This document shows, piece after piece, positions 1 through 8,155 of a DNA stretch of 37,503 bases. The notes below the pieces were generated by a model. That model saw only the letters and a program-made list of their open reading frames with translations. It did no database searches and was not told the origin of the DNA. Source of the DNA: Bacteroidaceae bacterium (GTDB lineage Bacteria > Bacteroidota > Bacteroidia > Bacteroidales > Bacteroidaceae); contig JAFYMW010000029.1 in the NCBI GenBank assembly GCA_017548165.1, positions 1 through 37,503 of the forward strand. Reading direction: 5' to 3'. Position 1 is the stretch's first letter. Each line of letters starts with the position of its first letter. A program made the translations under genes and the position numbers.

Positions 1-27
1 AGCGATTATCTCAAGTGGGTAATCGCT
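1..27. repeat. Perfect 8-bp inverted repeat (hairpin) at the window edge
   Basis: AGCGATTA at 1-8 is the exact inverse of TAATCGCT at 20-27, with an 11-base loop. It could be the end of a terminator or of a larger element cut by the window. No T-run is visible on the plus side. Confidence 0.5.
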
Positions 28-75
28 GCTATTGGTTGTATAGATACACTGACCTGTAGTTTATCGGATGCTTAC
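19..75. repeat. Diverged copy of the 57-bp direct repeat
   Basis: This stretch ends in CCTGTAGTTTATCGGATGC plus TTAC, which matches the last part of the perfect repeat at 76-132 with one change. Its first part (GCTATTGGTTGTATAGATA) matches with a small insertion and a deletion. It abuts the next copy head to tail at base 75/76, so the array has a 57-base period here. Confidence 0.65.
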
Positions 76-132
76 TTTGTTGCTATTGTTGTATAGATAG
101 GTATTACTACCTGTAGTTTATCGAATGCTTAC
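76..132. repeat. 57-bp direct repeat, copy A
   Basis: Identical over 57 bases to 329-385. It contains a short hairpin, AGGTA-TTAC-TACCT, at its centre. It lies immediately after a diverged third copy and overlaps the 3' end of the small minus-strand ORF at 107-232, supplying that ORF's stop codon. Confidence 0.9.
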
Positions 133-232
133 AGATAACGGCATAAACTTGATTGGATGTAACTGGTTGTCCATCCTTGCGGATATGCAACCGTTGGCGG
201 TTGATAATTTCCGCTATCTGTTCCGTTCGCAT
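107..232 (-). CDS. Putative 41-residue helix-turn-helix-like mini-protein
   Basis: Read on the minus strand from an ATG at 232, this frame gives a 41-residue peptide starting MRTEQIAEIINRQRLHIR and containing KDGQPVTSNQVYAVI. That pattern (helix, 'IA..IN', then 'DG.PVT..QV.AVI') resembles the HARE-HTH type of small winged helix found in Bacteroidetes proteins; this is my reading of the pattern, not a search result. The frame stays open upstream to about 370 (including an acidic SEEEEDEV stretch) but has no earlier ATG. A competing minus-strand frame starting at ATG 329 gives a 66-residue peptide rich in Arg, Gly and Pro with no recognisable fold. The ORF lies between two perfect 57-bp repeats, and its last codons are inside copy A. 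Expression is uncertain; read-through from the phosphoesterase gene upstream is possible. Confidence 0.4.
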   Translation of the reverse strand: MRTEQIAEIINRQRLHIRKDGQPVTSNQVYAVICKHSINYR

Positions 233-328
233 CCCTCGGTTGACTTCGTCTTCCTCCTCCTCGCTCGGCAAAATACAAGCAAGCTTGATTCTGCTCTCGC
301 TCGTTCGTCGGTTCTGGCTTGCGAGGCA

Positions 329-385
329 TTTGTTGCTATTGTTGTATAGATAGGTATTACTACCTGTAGTTTATCGAATGCTTAC
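329..385. repeat. 57-bp direct repeat, copy B
   Basis: Perfect copy of 76-132, 253 bases further on. The 196 bases between the copies hold the HTH-like mini-ORF. The copy ends 35 bases before the stop codon of the phosphoesterase gene. Confidence 0.9.
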
Positions 386-420
386 GTTCAAAGTCGGTCC
401 AGTTTTTTTTGATGCGTATT

Positions 421-1503
421 CTACTGCAAATCTATTACGGCAATGTCGCTATGGGTGCCTATACGGAGTGGTGGTCCCCATAACGAAAGTCCACTGGATA
501 CCCATATATGAGAATTTGACCATTTATGATAGCCGTGGCTCTGTTCGTACATACTCTCGACTAGCAAACTCAATGGCCATATCTGTCCATGATGAGTGTG
601 ACCACAAAGTTGAAGGTCTACACCTAATGAGTTGATATGTGATAATTCATATGGCTGATGGTCGAGGACTATAACAGGATGGATGTCGTTTGTTTGTACA
701 AGAAGTTGTTCCAAAGTTTTGCGTTGACGATTACTTCTGTCGTCACGACCAACAATCTGCACACCATTGGGCAATGTTACTATACTGTCACAAAGAAGAC
801 GGATAGGAGTATCGGCCAAGAAGCGCTTGCACTCCCCTATTCCACTGATGTATTCATGATTTCCAGGTACCATGTAGATGCCCATTGGAGCATGAAGCGT
901 AGATAGTGTTTCTTTGAACGGGGCTTGATGAAGAGGAACGATGCTATTGTCTATGAGATCGCCCATGATGAGGATGATGTCTGGCTGTTGCTCGTTGATC
1001 TTGCTGATATAGGTTTGAAGTTGGGCTACTCCAGTGCCATAACCAAGATGCACATCGCTGATGGCAAGAATACGAAGCGGTTGGGAGCGGTTAGATGTTT
1101 TATCAAGTACAATGTTTATCTTCTCTATACGCGGAATACGATAATTGATGTAGCCGTAAAGAAAGAGTGTCATTGTGATAGTAAAGGCATATAAAATCGG
1201 GGACTTGATAAAGGGAAGAAACTGTTTGAGGACGTCGAAGAGAAGGAGAAGAAGCACCATATAGAGCAAGAACACCATCCACAAGGAACCAATATTATGC
1301 AGTGTGCTCATAAACCAATATGACATAGGCATGGAACGGAGAGCCATAGTGCCAAAGAGGACAAAGGGCATAAGCCAAAACAAGATGCTACATGTCACCT
1401 TGCCCCACAATGGCAATGAGTGCAAGATGGACCATATTTTCCAGAACAGATAGCCATTGCCTAAAAGGTATAGGACAGGAAGAAGTAACATGATAGTTTT
1501 CAT
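421..1503 (-). CDS. Membrane-anchored metallophosphoesterase (YkuE/YaeI-like)
   Basis: The 360-residue protein has an N-terminal half of about 130 residues with four or five hydrophobic helices. A calcineurin-like phosphoesterase domain follows. Its metal-binding motifs are all present: ISDVHLGYG (D-x-H), MGDLIDN (GDxxD), VPGNHEY (GNHE), and near the end LCGHTHHGQIWP (GHTH). The closest known group is the YkuE/YaeI family, some members of which hydrolyse UDP-2,3-diacylglucosamine or other phosphodiesters; the substrate here cannot be told from sequence. The catalytic domain follows the membrane helices; which face of the membrane it occupies is inferred only. It starts 31 bases after the stop of the UvrD-type helicase on the same strand, so the two are probably co-transcribed. 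Confidence 0.88.
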   Translation of the reverse strand: MKTIMLLLPVLYLLGNGYLFWKIWSILHSLPLWGKVTCSILFWLMPFVLFGTMALRSMPMSYWFMSTLHNIGSLWMVFLLYMVLLLLLFDVLKQFLPFIKSPILYAFTITMTLFLYGYINYRIPRIEKINIVLDKTSNRSQPLRILAISDVHLGYGTGVAQLQTYISKINEQQPDIILIMGDLIDNSIVPLHQAPFKETLSTLHAPMGIYMVPGNHEYISGIGECKRFLADTPIRLLCDSIVTLPNGVQIVGRDDRSNRQRKTLEQLLVQTNDIHPVIVLDHQPYELSHINSLGVDLQLCGHTHHGQIWPLSLLVESMYEQSHGYHKWSNSHIWVSSGLSLWGPPLRIGTHSDIAVIDLQ

Positions 1504-1534
1504 TGTCTGTATATGCTGAGTGGTGATATGATGG

Positions 1535-3835
1535 CTAAAAAACTTTTATCTTGGCAAAACGAAGAAGAAGTTGCTTTTGTCCAACGTTTTCAAAATTGAC
1601 AGTAGCCTTAATGTCGATGCCTTTTCCTTCTATGGCAGTAACGATGCCTAGGCCAAAACGATCGTGTTGAACTTTACATCCCACGGTGACATTACCACAA
1701 GGAACAGAAGCGGAGGACGATGATGAGGAAGTTGCAGATTGTGATGCTGTGAGAGATGGTGTTAACTTAACAAAACGTCTGGCCTCAGCACCAGTTGGGA
1801 CAGGAGCTGATGGTGCAGAAACAGAAGGACGACTGATGGGTTTGATAGTAGATGTGAGGAGAGTGCCACCACCCTTGGGGCGCAAATATCGAGAATCTAT
1901 CTCTCGTATGAATCTTGATGGTTCGCAAAATTCCATCTTGCCATAACGGAAACGTGTCTTGGCATGAGAGATGAAAAGATATTCCTCGGCACGAGTGATG
2001 GCAACATAGAAGAGGCGACGCTCTTCTTCAAGTCCACGGGGACTATCGGAGCACATCTGCGATGGAAAGAGGTCTTCCTCCATACCTACGACAAAGACAA
2101 CCCTAAACTCAAGTCCCTTGGCAGAATGGACAGTCATGAGAGTAAGGCGTTCTTCTGAATTGGAATCGTTCTCGTCGACATCACTGAGGAGCGAAACCTC
2201 CTGAAGATAATGCGTGAGCATGGTTTCCTGATCCTGTTCATGACGTTCCTGAACAAAAGCAGCGATGCCATCAAGAAGCTCTTGAAGATTCTCTTGTCTG
2301 GCTATGTCCTCTGGGTCTGTACCACGATTAACTTCAGTTTGAATTCCGCTGGTGCGCACTATGTCGAGTGTAAGACTATGTGCATCCTCCGAAGACTGAC
2401 ATGCGGCAAAACCGCTTATCATCTGTACGAAGGAGCTTAGTTTCGACTTGGTACCAGCATTGATATTCTCAATAAGATGTGGCGAGCATAGTATCTGCCA
2501 TGGTGTCACTTCGTGCTTAGCAGCAGCTAGAAAGACTTTGTCCAATGTAGTCTGTCCTATGCCACGCGCTGGATAGTTGATGATACGACGTAGTGCCTCC
2601 TCGTCGTTGGGGTTAACAACAAGACGCAGATAGGCAATAACGTCCTTAATTTCCTTACGTTGATAAAAGGATGTGCCACCATATACCCTATAAGGTATAG
2701 AGGCTTTACGCATGACTTCCTCAAAAATACGACTTTGGGCATTGGTGCGATAGAGCACTGCCATCTGGCTATATGGAATACGCTCGTTGCGCTGAAACTC
2801 GCGTATACATCGCATAACAGCATTGGCCTCATCTGTATCGCTATAAGTTTGAAGAAGACTTATGGGTTCGCCAACCTCCTTGTTTGAAAATACCTCTTTG
2901 CGAATCTGCCCTCTGTTGTGACCTATGAGTGAATTGGCGGCAGAAACGATGGTTTGTGTGGAACGATAATTTTGTTCTAGTTTAAATAGTTTGCTACCCT
3001 GATACCGCTCTTGAAAACGAAGAATGTTGTCGATATTGGCACCACGGAATGAATATATACTTTGAGCATCATCGCCAACAACACAAACTTGCTGACGATG
3101 CTGGGTGAGCAACCATACGATGAGATGCTGGGCATAATTGGTATCTTGATACTCGTCTACAAGGACAAAATGGAAACGGTCTTCCCATTTCTGTGCCACC
3201 TCGGGATGCTCGGAAAGAAGTATCCATGTATATAACAAGAGATCATCAAAATCCATTACATTTGCCTGACGGCACCTTTGCCAATACTGCAAGTAGATCT
3301 GACCTATTGCGGGCATCTTGGCATGCATGTCTGCCTCGAAATTCTGTCTGTCCGACATATAGGCTGATGGCAAAATGAGTCGATTCTTTGCCATACTGAT
3401 ACGCGAGGCGACACTACCTGGTTTGTAGGTTTTGTCGTCGAGTTGCATCTCCTTGATGATGGTCTTTATCAGGCTTTTGCTGTCTGAAGCATCGTAAATG
3501 GTGAAATCCTGACCGAAACCTATGTGCATAGCCTCATTGCGTAGTATACGCGAAAAAATGCTATGAAAGGTTCCCATCCATAATCTTGAGGCAACCTCCT
3601 CGCCAACCATCTTGCCAATACGCTGGCGCATCTCTTTTGCAGCCTTGTTGGTAAAGGTCAGTGCCAAAATATTCCATGGCATCATGCCCATTTGCAAGAG
3701 ATGTGCAATCTTGTACGTAAGCACTCGGGTCTTGCCAGAACCTGCTCCGGCAATAACAAGTGAAGGTACATCACAACATAGGACCGCATCGCGCTGACTC
3801 TCATTGAGTTCGCTACTAAGAATATTATTTAGCAT
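1535..3835 (-). CDS. pcrA: ATP-dependent DNA helicase, UvrD/PcrA (SF1A)
   Basis: The 766-residue protein unwinds DNA 3' to 5' in repair and in clearing blocked forks. The SF1 motifs appear in order: Q-motif region (LNESQRDAV), Walker A GAGSGKT at residues 30-36, DEYQDTN (motif II), GDDAQSIYSFRGA (motif III), QNYRST (motif IV), TVHSAKGLEF (motif V) and VAITRAE (motif VI). A Ser/Ala/Pro-rich linker leads to a C-terminal Tudor-like piece (DRFGLGIVTAIEGKG), which in PcrA/UvrD binds RNA polymerase. Length and layout match bacterial PcrA/UvrD. The metallophosphoesterase lies 31 bases downstream. PcrA and UvrD cannot be separated by motifs alone. Confidence 0.95.
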   Translation of the reverse strand: MLNNILSSELNESQRDAVLCCDVPSLVIAGAGSGKTRVLTYKIAHLLQMGMMPWNILALTFTNKAAKEMRQRIGKMVGEEVASRLWMGTFHSIFSRILRNEAMHIGFGQDFTIYDASDSKSLIKTIIKEMQLDDKTYKPGSVASRISMAKNRLILPSAYMSDRQNFEADMHAKMPAIGQIYLQYWQRCRQANVMDFDDLLLYTWILLSEHPEVAQKWEDRFHFVLVDEYQDTNYAQHLIVWLLTQHRQQVCVVGDDAQSIYSFRGANIDNILRFQERYQGSKLFKLEQNYRSTQTIVSAANSLIGHNRGQIRKEVFSNKEVGEPISLLQTYSDTDEANAVMRCIREFQRNERIPYSQMAVLYRTNAQSRIFEEVMRKASIPYRVYGGTSFYQRKEIKDVIAYLRLVVNPNDEEALRRIINYPARGIGQTTLDKVFLAAAKHEVTPWQILCSPHLIENINAGTKSKLSSFVQMISGFAACQSSEDAHSLTLDIVRTSGIQTEVNRGTDPEDIARQENLQELLDGIAAFVQERHEQDQETMLTHYLQEVSLLSDVDENDSNSEERLTLMTVHSAKGLEFRVVFVVGMEEDLFPSQMCSDSPRGLEEERRLFYVAITRAEEYLFISHAKTRFRYGKMEFCEPSRFIREIDSRYLRPKGGGTLLTSTIKPISRPSVSAPSAPVPTGAEARRFVKLTPSLTASQSATSSSSSSASVPCGNVTVGCKVQHDRFGLGIVTAIEGKGIDIKATVNFENVGQKQLLLRFAKIKVF

Positions 3836-3866
3836 CCGTTTTAAATATAAAGAGATGTATGATTGT

Positions 3867-3874
3867 CAAATATA
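3867..3874 (-). promoter_or_regulatory. Possible -7 element upstream of the helicase gene
   Basis: Minus-strand TATATTTG fits the Bacteroidetes consensus TAnnTTTG and lies about 32 bases before the helicase ATG. No clear TTTG-type -33 element is seen at the right distance, so support is weak. Confidence 0.3.
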
Positions 3875-3918
3875 TTTCTATGAATGAGAAGGGGGCTGTT
3901 CGTCCAGGAATACATTGC

Positions 3919-4353
3919 TTATTCGTTGAATATAAGCGATGCAAGCATGGCAAGCAATATGAGCCAAGGCCATCGAGATATGCCATAGGTGAGAAACTGA
4001 AGAACATCCTTGGCAGAGTGCAATGTGCCTGCAACAATACCAAAGACAAAGCTGACTACAACACACAGAATGCACAAACTCTGGAATAATCCATAGCTCC
4101 AAGGAGAAGGAAACACCTTGCCTGTGACGCCAATCAGAGGACTATTGGGCCATAGTGCCGAAAAAAGCAGAAGCGAACTGCATATCAACAGCATTACCAT
4201 AGCGGCCATGAGCCCATCCTGGTCACGGAGAACAAGAATCTTACTGTATATGACACTACCTATTGCCATCAACAACAGAATAGCATATATAAGCAATTCT
4301 GAAGAAGCACGTTCGGTGCCATGTAGCCATAAAAACCTTAGAAATTCATCCAT
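3919..4353 (-). CDS. Small four-helix membrane protein of unknown function
   Basis: The 144-residue protein has about four hydrophobic segments (roughly residues 19-38, 47-67, 82-110 and 126-142) joined by short polar loops. I recognise no family. It starts 13 bases after the response regulator stop on the same strand, so it is likely the last gene of the gyrA-TPR-kinase-regulator run. The placement suggests a link with the two-component pair, for example as an accessory membrane partner, but that is inference only. Confidence 0.7.
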   Translation of the reverse strand: MDEFLRFLWLHGTERASSELLIYAILLLMAIGSVIYSKILVLRDQDGLMAAMVMLLICSSLLLFSALWPNSPLIGVTGKVFPSPWSYGLFQSLCILCVVVSFVFGIVAGTLHSAKDVLQFLTYGISRWPWLILLAMLASLIFNE

Positions 4354-4366
4354 ACAACAAGATTTA

Positions 4367-5089
4367 CTACTCCTCGTCGGGTTTTAGATTCTCAAGGTCT
4401 ATGATATGAAGTTGCAAAGCCTTTGTAACCAATCTGGTGGCATTGACTCCTGTACGTTCGCTTCCAGGGAACAATCTATTTATGAGATCGGCCTGACGCT
4501 TCTCTAAACTCTTGGCACCAAATGGCATACCCTTAAGTCCTGCTATCATGTCCTTGGTGTATCCTAATGCTAAGTGACGAAGATACCTCTCGTCATACTC
4601 ATCAATATCATAGTCTATCAAAGCATCACTCTGCTGTACCTCGCCAAGAACACTCTTTCGGAAACGAATCAAAATCTTCTCTAATATTGGTTCGTTAAAG
4701 ACCAGTTTACGTCCATGCATCACCAACTGTACATCGTCGCGTTGCAAAAGGTTGCCTGTCTTTAGTATTATACCATCGGCACCAGCAGAAAGGGCCTCTA
4801 TCCAAAGACGTTCGTTAAGTATCTCGCCAGTGAAAATAAGAATCTTTAAGTTGCTGTATCTGTCACGTAACTGGCGGCAGATGTCAATGCCAACAGTTGT
4901 ACTACCACCAAGACCCAAGTCCAACAATATCATGTCGGGAACTGCCTGACGCATCAGTTTCCATAGTTCAGATTCGTTCTGCGCGGTTCCGATTATTGTG
5001 GCTTCAGGTATCTCACTTCTAAAAATATGTTCAGTACCCTTCAATTCCAATTGAACGTCTTCGACGATAATAACCTTGAATTCTTCCAT
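4367..5089 (-). CDS. Response regulator, receiver plus LuxR/NarL-like output domain
   Basis: The 240-residue protein has an N-terminal receiver domain with acidic residues E10/D11, phospho-acceptor D57 (in MILLDLGLGG), T87 (IFTG) and K110 (IILKTG). The C-terminal region at residues 165-230 (DERYLRHLALGYTKDMIAG, then KSLEKRQADLINRLF) has the spacing of a NarL/LuxR helix-turn-helix but is divergent, so DNA binding is likely but not certain. Its ATG lies inside the 3' end of the kinase gene (49-base overlap), which implies translational coupling and makes the kinase its probable partner. Confidence 0.85.
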   Translation of the reverse strand: MEEFKVIIVEDVQLELKGTEHIFRSEIPEATIIGTAQNESELWKLMRQAVPDMILLDLGLGGSTTVGIDICRQLRDRYSNLKILIFTGEILNERLWIEALSAGADGIILKTGNLLQRDDVQLVMHGRKLVFNEPILEKILIRFRKSVLGEVQQSDALIDYDIDEYDERYLRHLALGYTKDMIAGLKGMPFGAKSLEKRQADLINRLFPGSERTGVNATRLVTKALQLHIIDLENLKPDEE

Positions 5090-8000
5090 AGTGTTATGAT
5101 TATTTCGTTATTTTCTACATATAGTCTCAATCCCGGATATCCACAAGCAGCATCATACATGCGCACTATCTCGCGTGCTACGAAGGCATCAAGATTGCCT
5201 GCTTCGAAAGTAAACAGATTTTCGGGGATTTGGTATTCCTTCACACTCACTCTCACTTCTATAATATTGTCCTGATCTGCCACGCGTACATCTATTGGTA
5301 CATTGCCAACCGATGCACGCACCCTACGTTTAAGTTCGACCAAAACGCTCTCATCTATGGCGAGTCTGATTGAAGTCTGTCGTTGTGCTTGCTCAAGCAA
5401 AATAGTGTATATCTCGTTATAATAATTTATCAACTGTTGCAACTCACCCATGTCTGCATCCTGATACATTGCCATCTGTTGTATGCGAGCTGGATAGTAC
5501 ATGGTTTCATGCTTGATAGTAGATAGGCAATTGTCAAGAATACGATTCTGAATATGCACACGGTCTAACTCGTATTGCACACGATTTAGCATTTCTGTTT
5601 GCATCATCTGCAAATCTTGTTGATGATACATTTCGCTCCTGCGACGGCGTGAACGACGAACCACAAGAACAAAGAAAAACAAGGAAAAGATAAGAAAGAA
5701 CAGGATGAAAAACTGAGTCCATGTAATTTCTGTCTTTACGATATGCAATCGACGAGCATATATGGGCAAGTTGGGGTCGGCAGTATATTCTCGATACAAA
5801 CGCACACATTGGTTGTGGTGTTGTCTATAATCCTGCCATAAGCACAAGGATTGTGCCGCTATTGCCATCTCGTTCTCAATCTTCATACGCAACAACAGAC
5901 TATCGTTGGGAACGAGTTCCAAAGCTTTCTTGCCATACTTCATTGCTTGGGTAAAGTTGTTAGTCGTGTTGGATTGCTTGAGCAACTCATACTGACTCTG
6001 AGCCTCGGTATAATCTGTCCTTGCCTGAGATGCGGTAAAACAGAGAAAGAAGAATATAACAGACAATACTCTTGGCAATTTGAACCAAAAACGACTGCCC
6101 TCACCTAACTGGCTCTCGACACCGAAATCGCAACAATGAAAACGGTTGGACAACTTCTGCATTTGGCCTATAATACCCTTACAGTTCATCAGGCCGAAAC
6201 CAAAACCCTGAGCCTCGGGCTGTTTCTTATCTTGATCAGTAAAGATTCTGAAAACCTTGCTATTATTTATCTTCTCAACATTGTCTGAACTGATACCACA
6301 TCCTGTATCGCTAACGGAGATCTCAACAACATTGTCATCTGCAATAACGCTGATAGACACCTTGCCACCGGAGGGAGTAAACTTTCGTGCATTGTCGCAT
6401 AAAGTATTTATCATAAACAATGTTAATGCCTTGTCTCCCTTTACACAAATGTTATCTGCAGACATCACCTCCAAAGTCAAACCTTTTTGATGATAAGTGG
6501 TTCTGTTTTTAGAAATAGTATTAAGGAGTGGTTGCAATGTAAAGGTGGATATGTTCATCGCCACTTTGCCTTGCTTTACCTGTATCCAATCCGTGAGGAT
6601 ACCATTAATACGCAATATTTCTGCTGACAATTCTGCAACATATTCTTTATCCTTGGTATGCAACATACGGTTTATGTATGGCACCACATTCTCAGCCAGA
6701 CCAACCTTGGCTCTGCGCTCAACATTGGAAAGTTTTTCTCGCAGTAATTGCAATTCACGTGCTTTGGTTTCGTCTATGGTAAGTTGCAAGGTTTCCTCTG
6801 CTTCACGCTCTTGCTTCTTGCTCAACTTCTTGGCTCTGCTCAAAAGTAGACCAAAACCATATGCCACACCTAAGAGTAATACAACGGTGACAGTTAGGTG
6901 GAGATACAGGCGCTTGTTGTACGAACGTAACTCTTCCCTACGAACTTCTTCTTCAAGATCCTGACGAATATTCTCCAGCATTGAGAAATAGGCACTTCTG
7001 CACTCCATGGCTAACTGTTTGTTTCCCATGGCACTATATATCAGTGACATGCGTTCATAGAAGCTAGCTTCCCAGTAAAATACTCTTTTGGCATCCTTGC
7101 TATGTTGCTCCTCTACAGTCATCAAGGCCTCGTAAATAGGCATCAAAGCTTCTTGATATCTGCCTTGACGGAACAAAAGTTCGGAAATGGTACGCAAAAC
7201 ATTGGCTGTTTGGAACTTGTCGCCATACTCTTTGAAAAGACGTAGGGCTTGATTTGCAAGAACAAGAGATAGAGAGTCTGAAGTAAGATGTGGATTTTGA
7301 TTGGCATACTGTCCTACGATAAAATCCATACCACCGCCACGTTGTTTTTTTATCAACTCCACCTTGTATGGATTTTCCATTATTAATGCCAATGCCTGAA
7401 GACTATTTGCCTGGAAATATTTATCGTTACGGCGACGTGCGATGGTCAGAACATGTGTTAATTGATCGAACTCCTTCAGTATTACCGAAACACTATCACC
7501 AGTGATAATACCTCCAGCACCAAGCATATACATATAATTACACCACTGGGCAGTGTCGAGCGGTGTTTGCATATATGGTTCAACCGCCTGCATCTCGGCC
7601 CTTGATGCAGAATCCTGTTGTGAATAAAAATATTGTGTGGATGCTATGATATGCATCTCTGTCCTTGCATAAAGAACACGCTTCTGGTAATGCGGTGAGA
7701 GGAGATGTAATTCTTCGTCAATACGTCTAAGTCTGGTCTCTGCATTATGCCATGAACGATAAAAAGTACGCACTTCTCCTGTTCGCTGACTGATTTTCAT
7801 CCTCAGTACATCAGCGCACAATAGTTCCACTTGGTTGTGTGTCAAGGAATCAATCCTGTCCAATTGCTCTATGGCTCTACTGAACAGCATTTGCTGATAC
7901 AAAACGAAAGCCTTGTGACTTATAGCCTCAGCCTTGCCATCAATATAGTCATAATCATGAGAAATATCATAGGCCCTTTGTGCATAAAAAAGAGAAGAAT

Positions 8001-8121
8001 CAACATTAACATAACGAAGAAGATATGCCCGACGGTTAATCTCGTCGGGCAAGGAAGTATCCGTCTGTATACACGAAGATACAAGCAATAACGTTATTGT
8101 TAGTATGCTTATAAATCTCAT
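5041..8121 (-). CDS. Large sensor histidine kinase with two kinase-like halves (DUF5112/DUF5113-like)
   Basis: I chose ATG 8121 over a TTG 15 bases upstream because it puts a lipoprotein signal peptide directly at the start (lipobox LVSSC, Cys17). The protein is 1026 residues. Order: TPR-like repeats of a presumed periplasmic sensor (about 30-380); TM helix (406-428); coiled coil; DHp-like hairpin (about 470-535); ATP-binding domain with N box (TLCDNARKF, Asn577), G1 (DTGCGI, from 605) and G2 (GFGFGL, 639-644). A hydrophobic segment (684-699) then leads to a second TPR-like stretch, a TM helix (800-821), and a cytoplasmic coiled coil with STIKHETMYYP (His871). The final domain resembles a kinase ATP-binding fold but lacks N and G boxes. 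The first DHp reads LAENVVPYIN, with Ala476 where the His should be. From memory the layout matches Bacteroidales proteins labelled DUF5112/DUF5113. The gene overlaps its response regulator by 49 bases. Confidence 0.88.
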   Translation of the reverse strand: MRFISILTITLLLVSSCIQTDTSLPDEINRRAYLLRYVNVDSSLFYAQRAYDISHDYDYIDGKAEAISHKAFVLYQQMLFSRAIEQLDRIDSLTHNQVELLCADVLRMKISQRTGEVRTFYRSWHNAETRLRRIDEELHLLSPHYQKRVLYARTEMHIIASTQYFYSQQDSASRAEMQAVEPYMQTPLDTAQWCNYMYMLGAGGIITGDSVSVILKEFDQLTHVLTIARRRNDKYFQANSLQALALIMENPYKVELIKKQRGGGMDFIVGQYANQNPHLTSDSLSLVLANQALRLFKEYGDKFQTANVLRTISELLFRQGRYQEALMPIYEALMTVEEQHSKDAKRVFYWEASFYERMSLIYSAMGNKQLAMECRSAYFSMLENIRQDLEEEVRREELRSYNKRLYLHLTVTVVLLLGVAYGFGLLLSRAKKLSKKQEREAEETLQLTIDETKARELQLLREKLSNVERRAKVGLAENVVPYINRMLHTKDKEYVAELSAEILRINGILTDWIQVKQGKVAMNISTFTLQPLLNTISKNRTTYHQKGLTLEVMSADNICVKGDKALTLFMINTLCDNARKFTPSGGKVSISVIADDNVVEISVSDTGCGISSDNVEKINNSKVFRIFTDQDKKQPEAQGFGFGLMNCKGIIGQMQKLSNRFHCCDFGVESQLGEGSRFWFKLPRVLSVIFFFLCFTASQARTDYTEAQSQYELLKQSNTTNNFTQAMKYGKKALELVPNDSLLLRMKIENEMAIAAQSLCLWQDYRQHHNQCVRLYREYTADPNLPIYARRLHIVKTEITWTQFFILFFLIFSLFFFVLVVRRSRRRRSEMYHQQDLQMMQTEMLNRVQYELDRVHIQNRILDNCLSTIKHETMYYPARIQQMAMYQDADMGELQQLINYYNEIYTILLEQAQRQTSIRLAIDESVLVELKRRVRASVGNVPIDVRVADQDNIIEVRVSVKEYQIPENLFTFEAGNLDAFVAREIVRMYDAACGYPGLRLYVENNEIIITLWKNSRLLSSKTFNWN

Positions 8122-8155
8122 AGTATCTTTCTGCAAGGGCTGTAACTGAGGCTCT

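Noticed and set aside
129-329. 66-residue frame in the repeat unit (MPRKPEPTNER...)
   Set aside because: It has a normal ATG, but the overlapping frame at 107-232 shows a more protein-like, HTH-compatible pattern. Only one is likely coding, and I cannot exclude that neither is.
8122-8136. Five-residue TTG-started extension of the sensor kinase
   Set aside because: It would put charged residues ahead of the lipoprotein signal peptide, which starts cleanly at ATG 8121.
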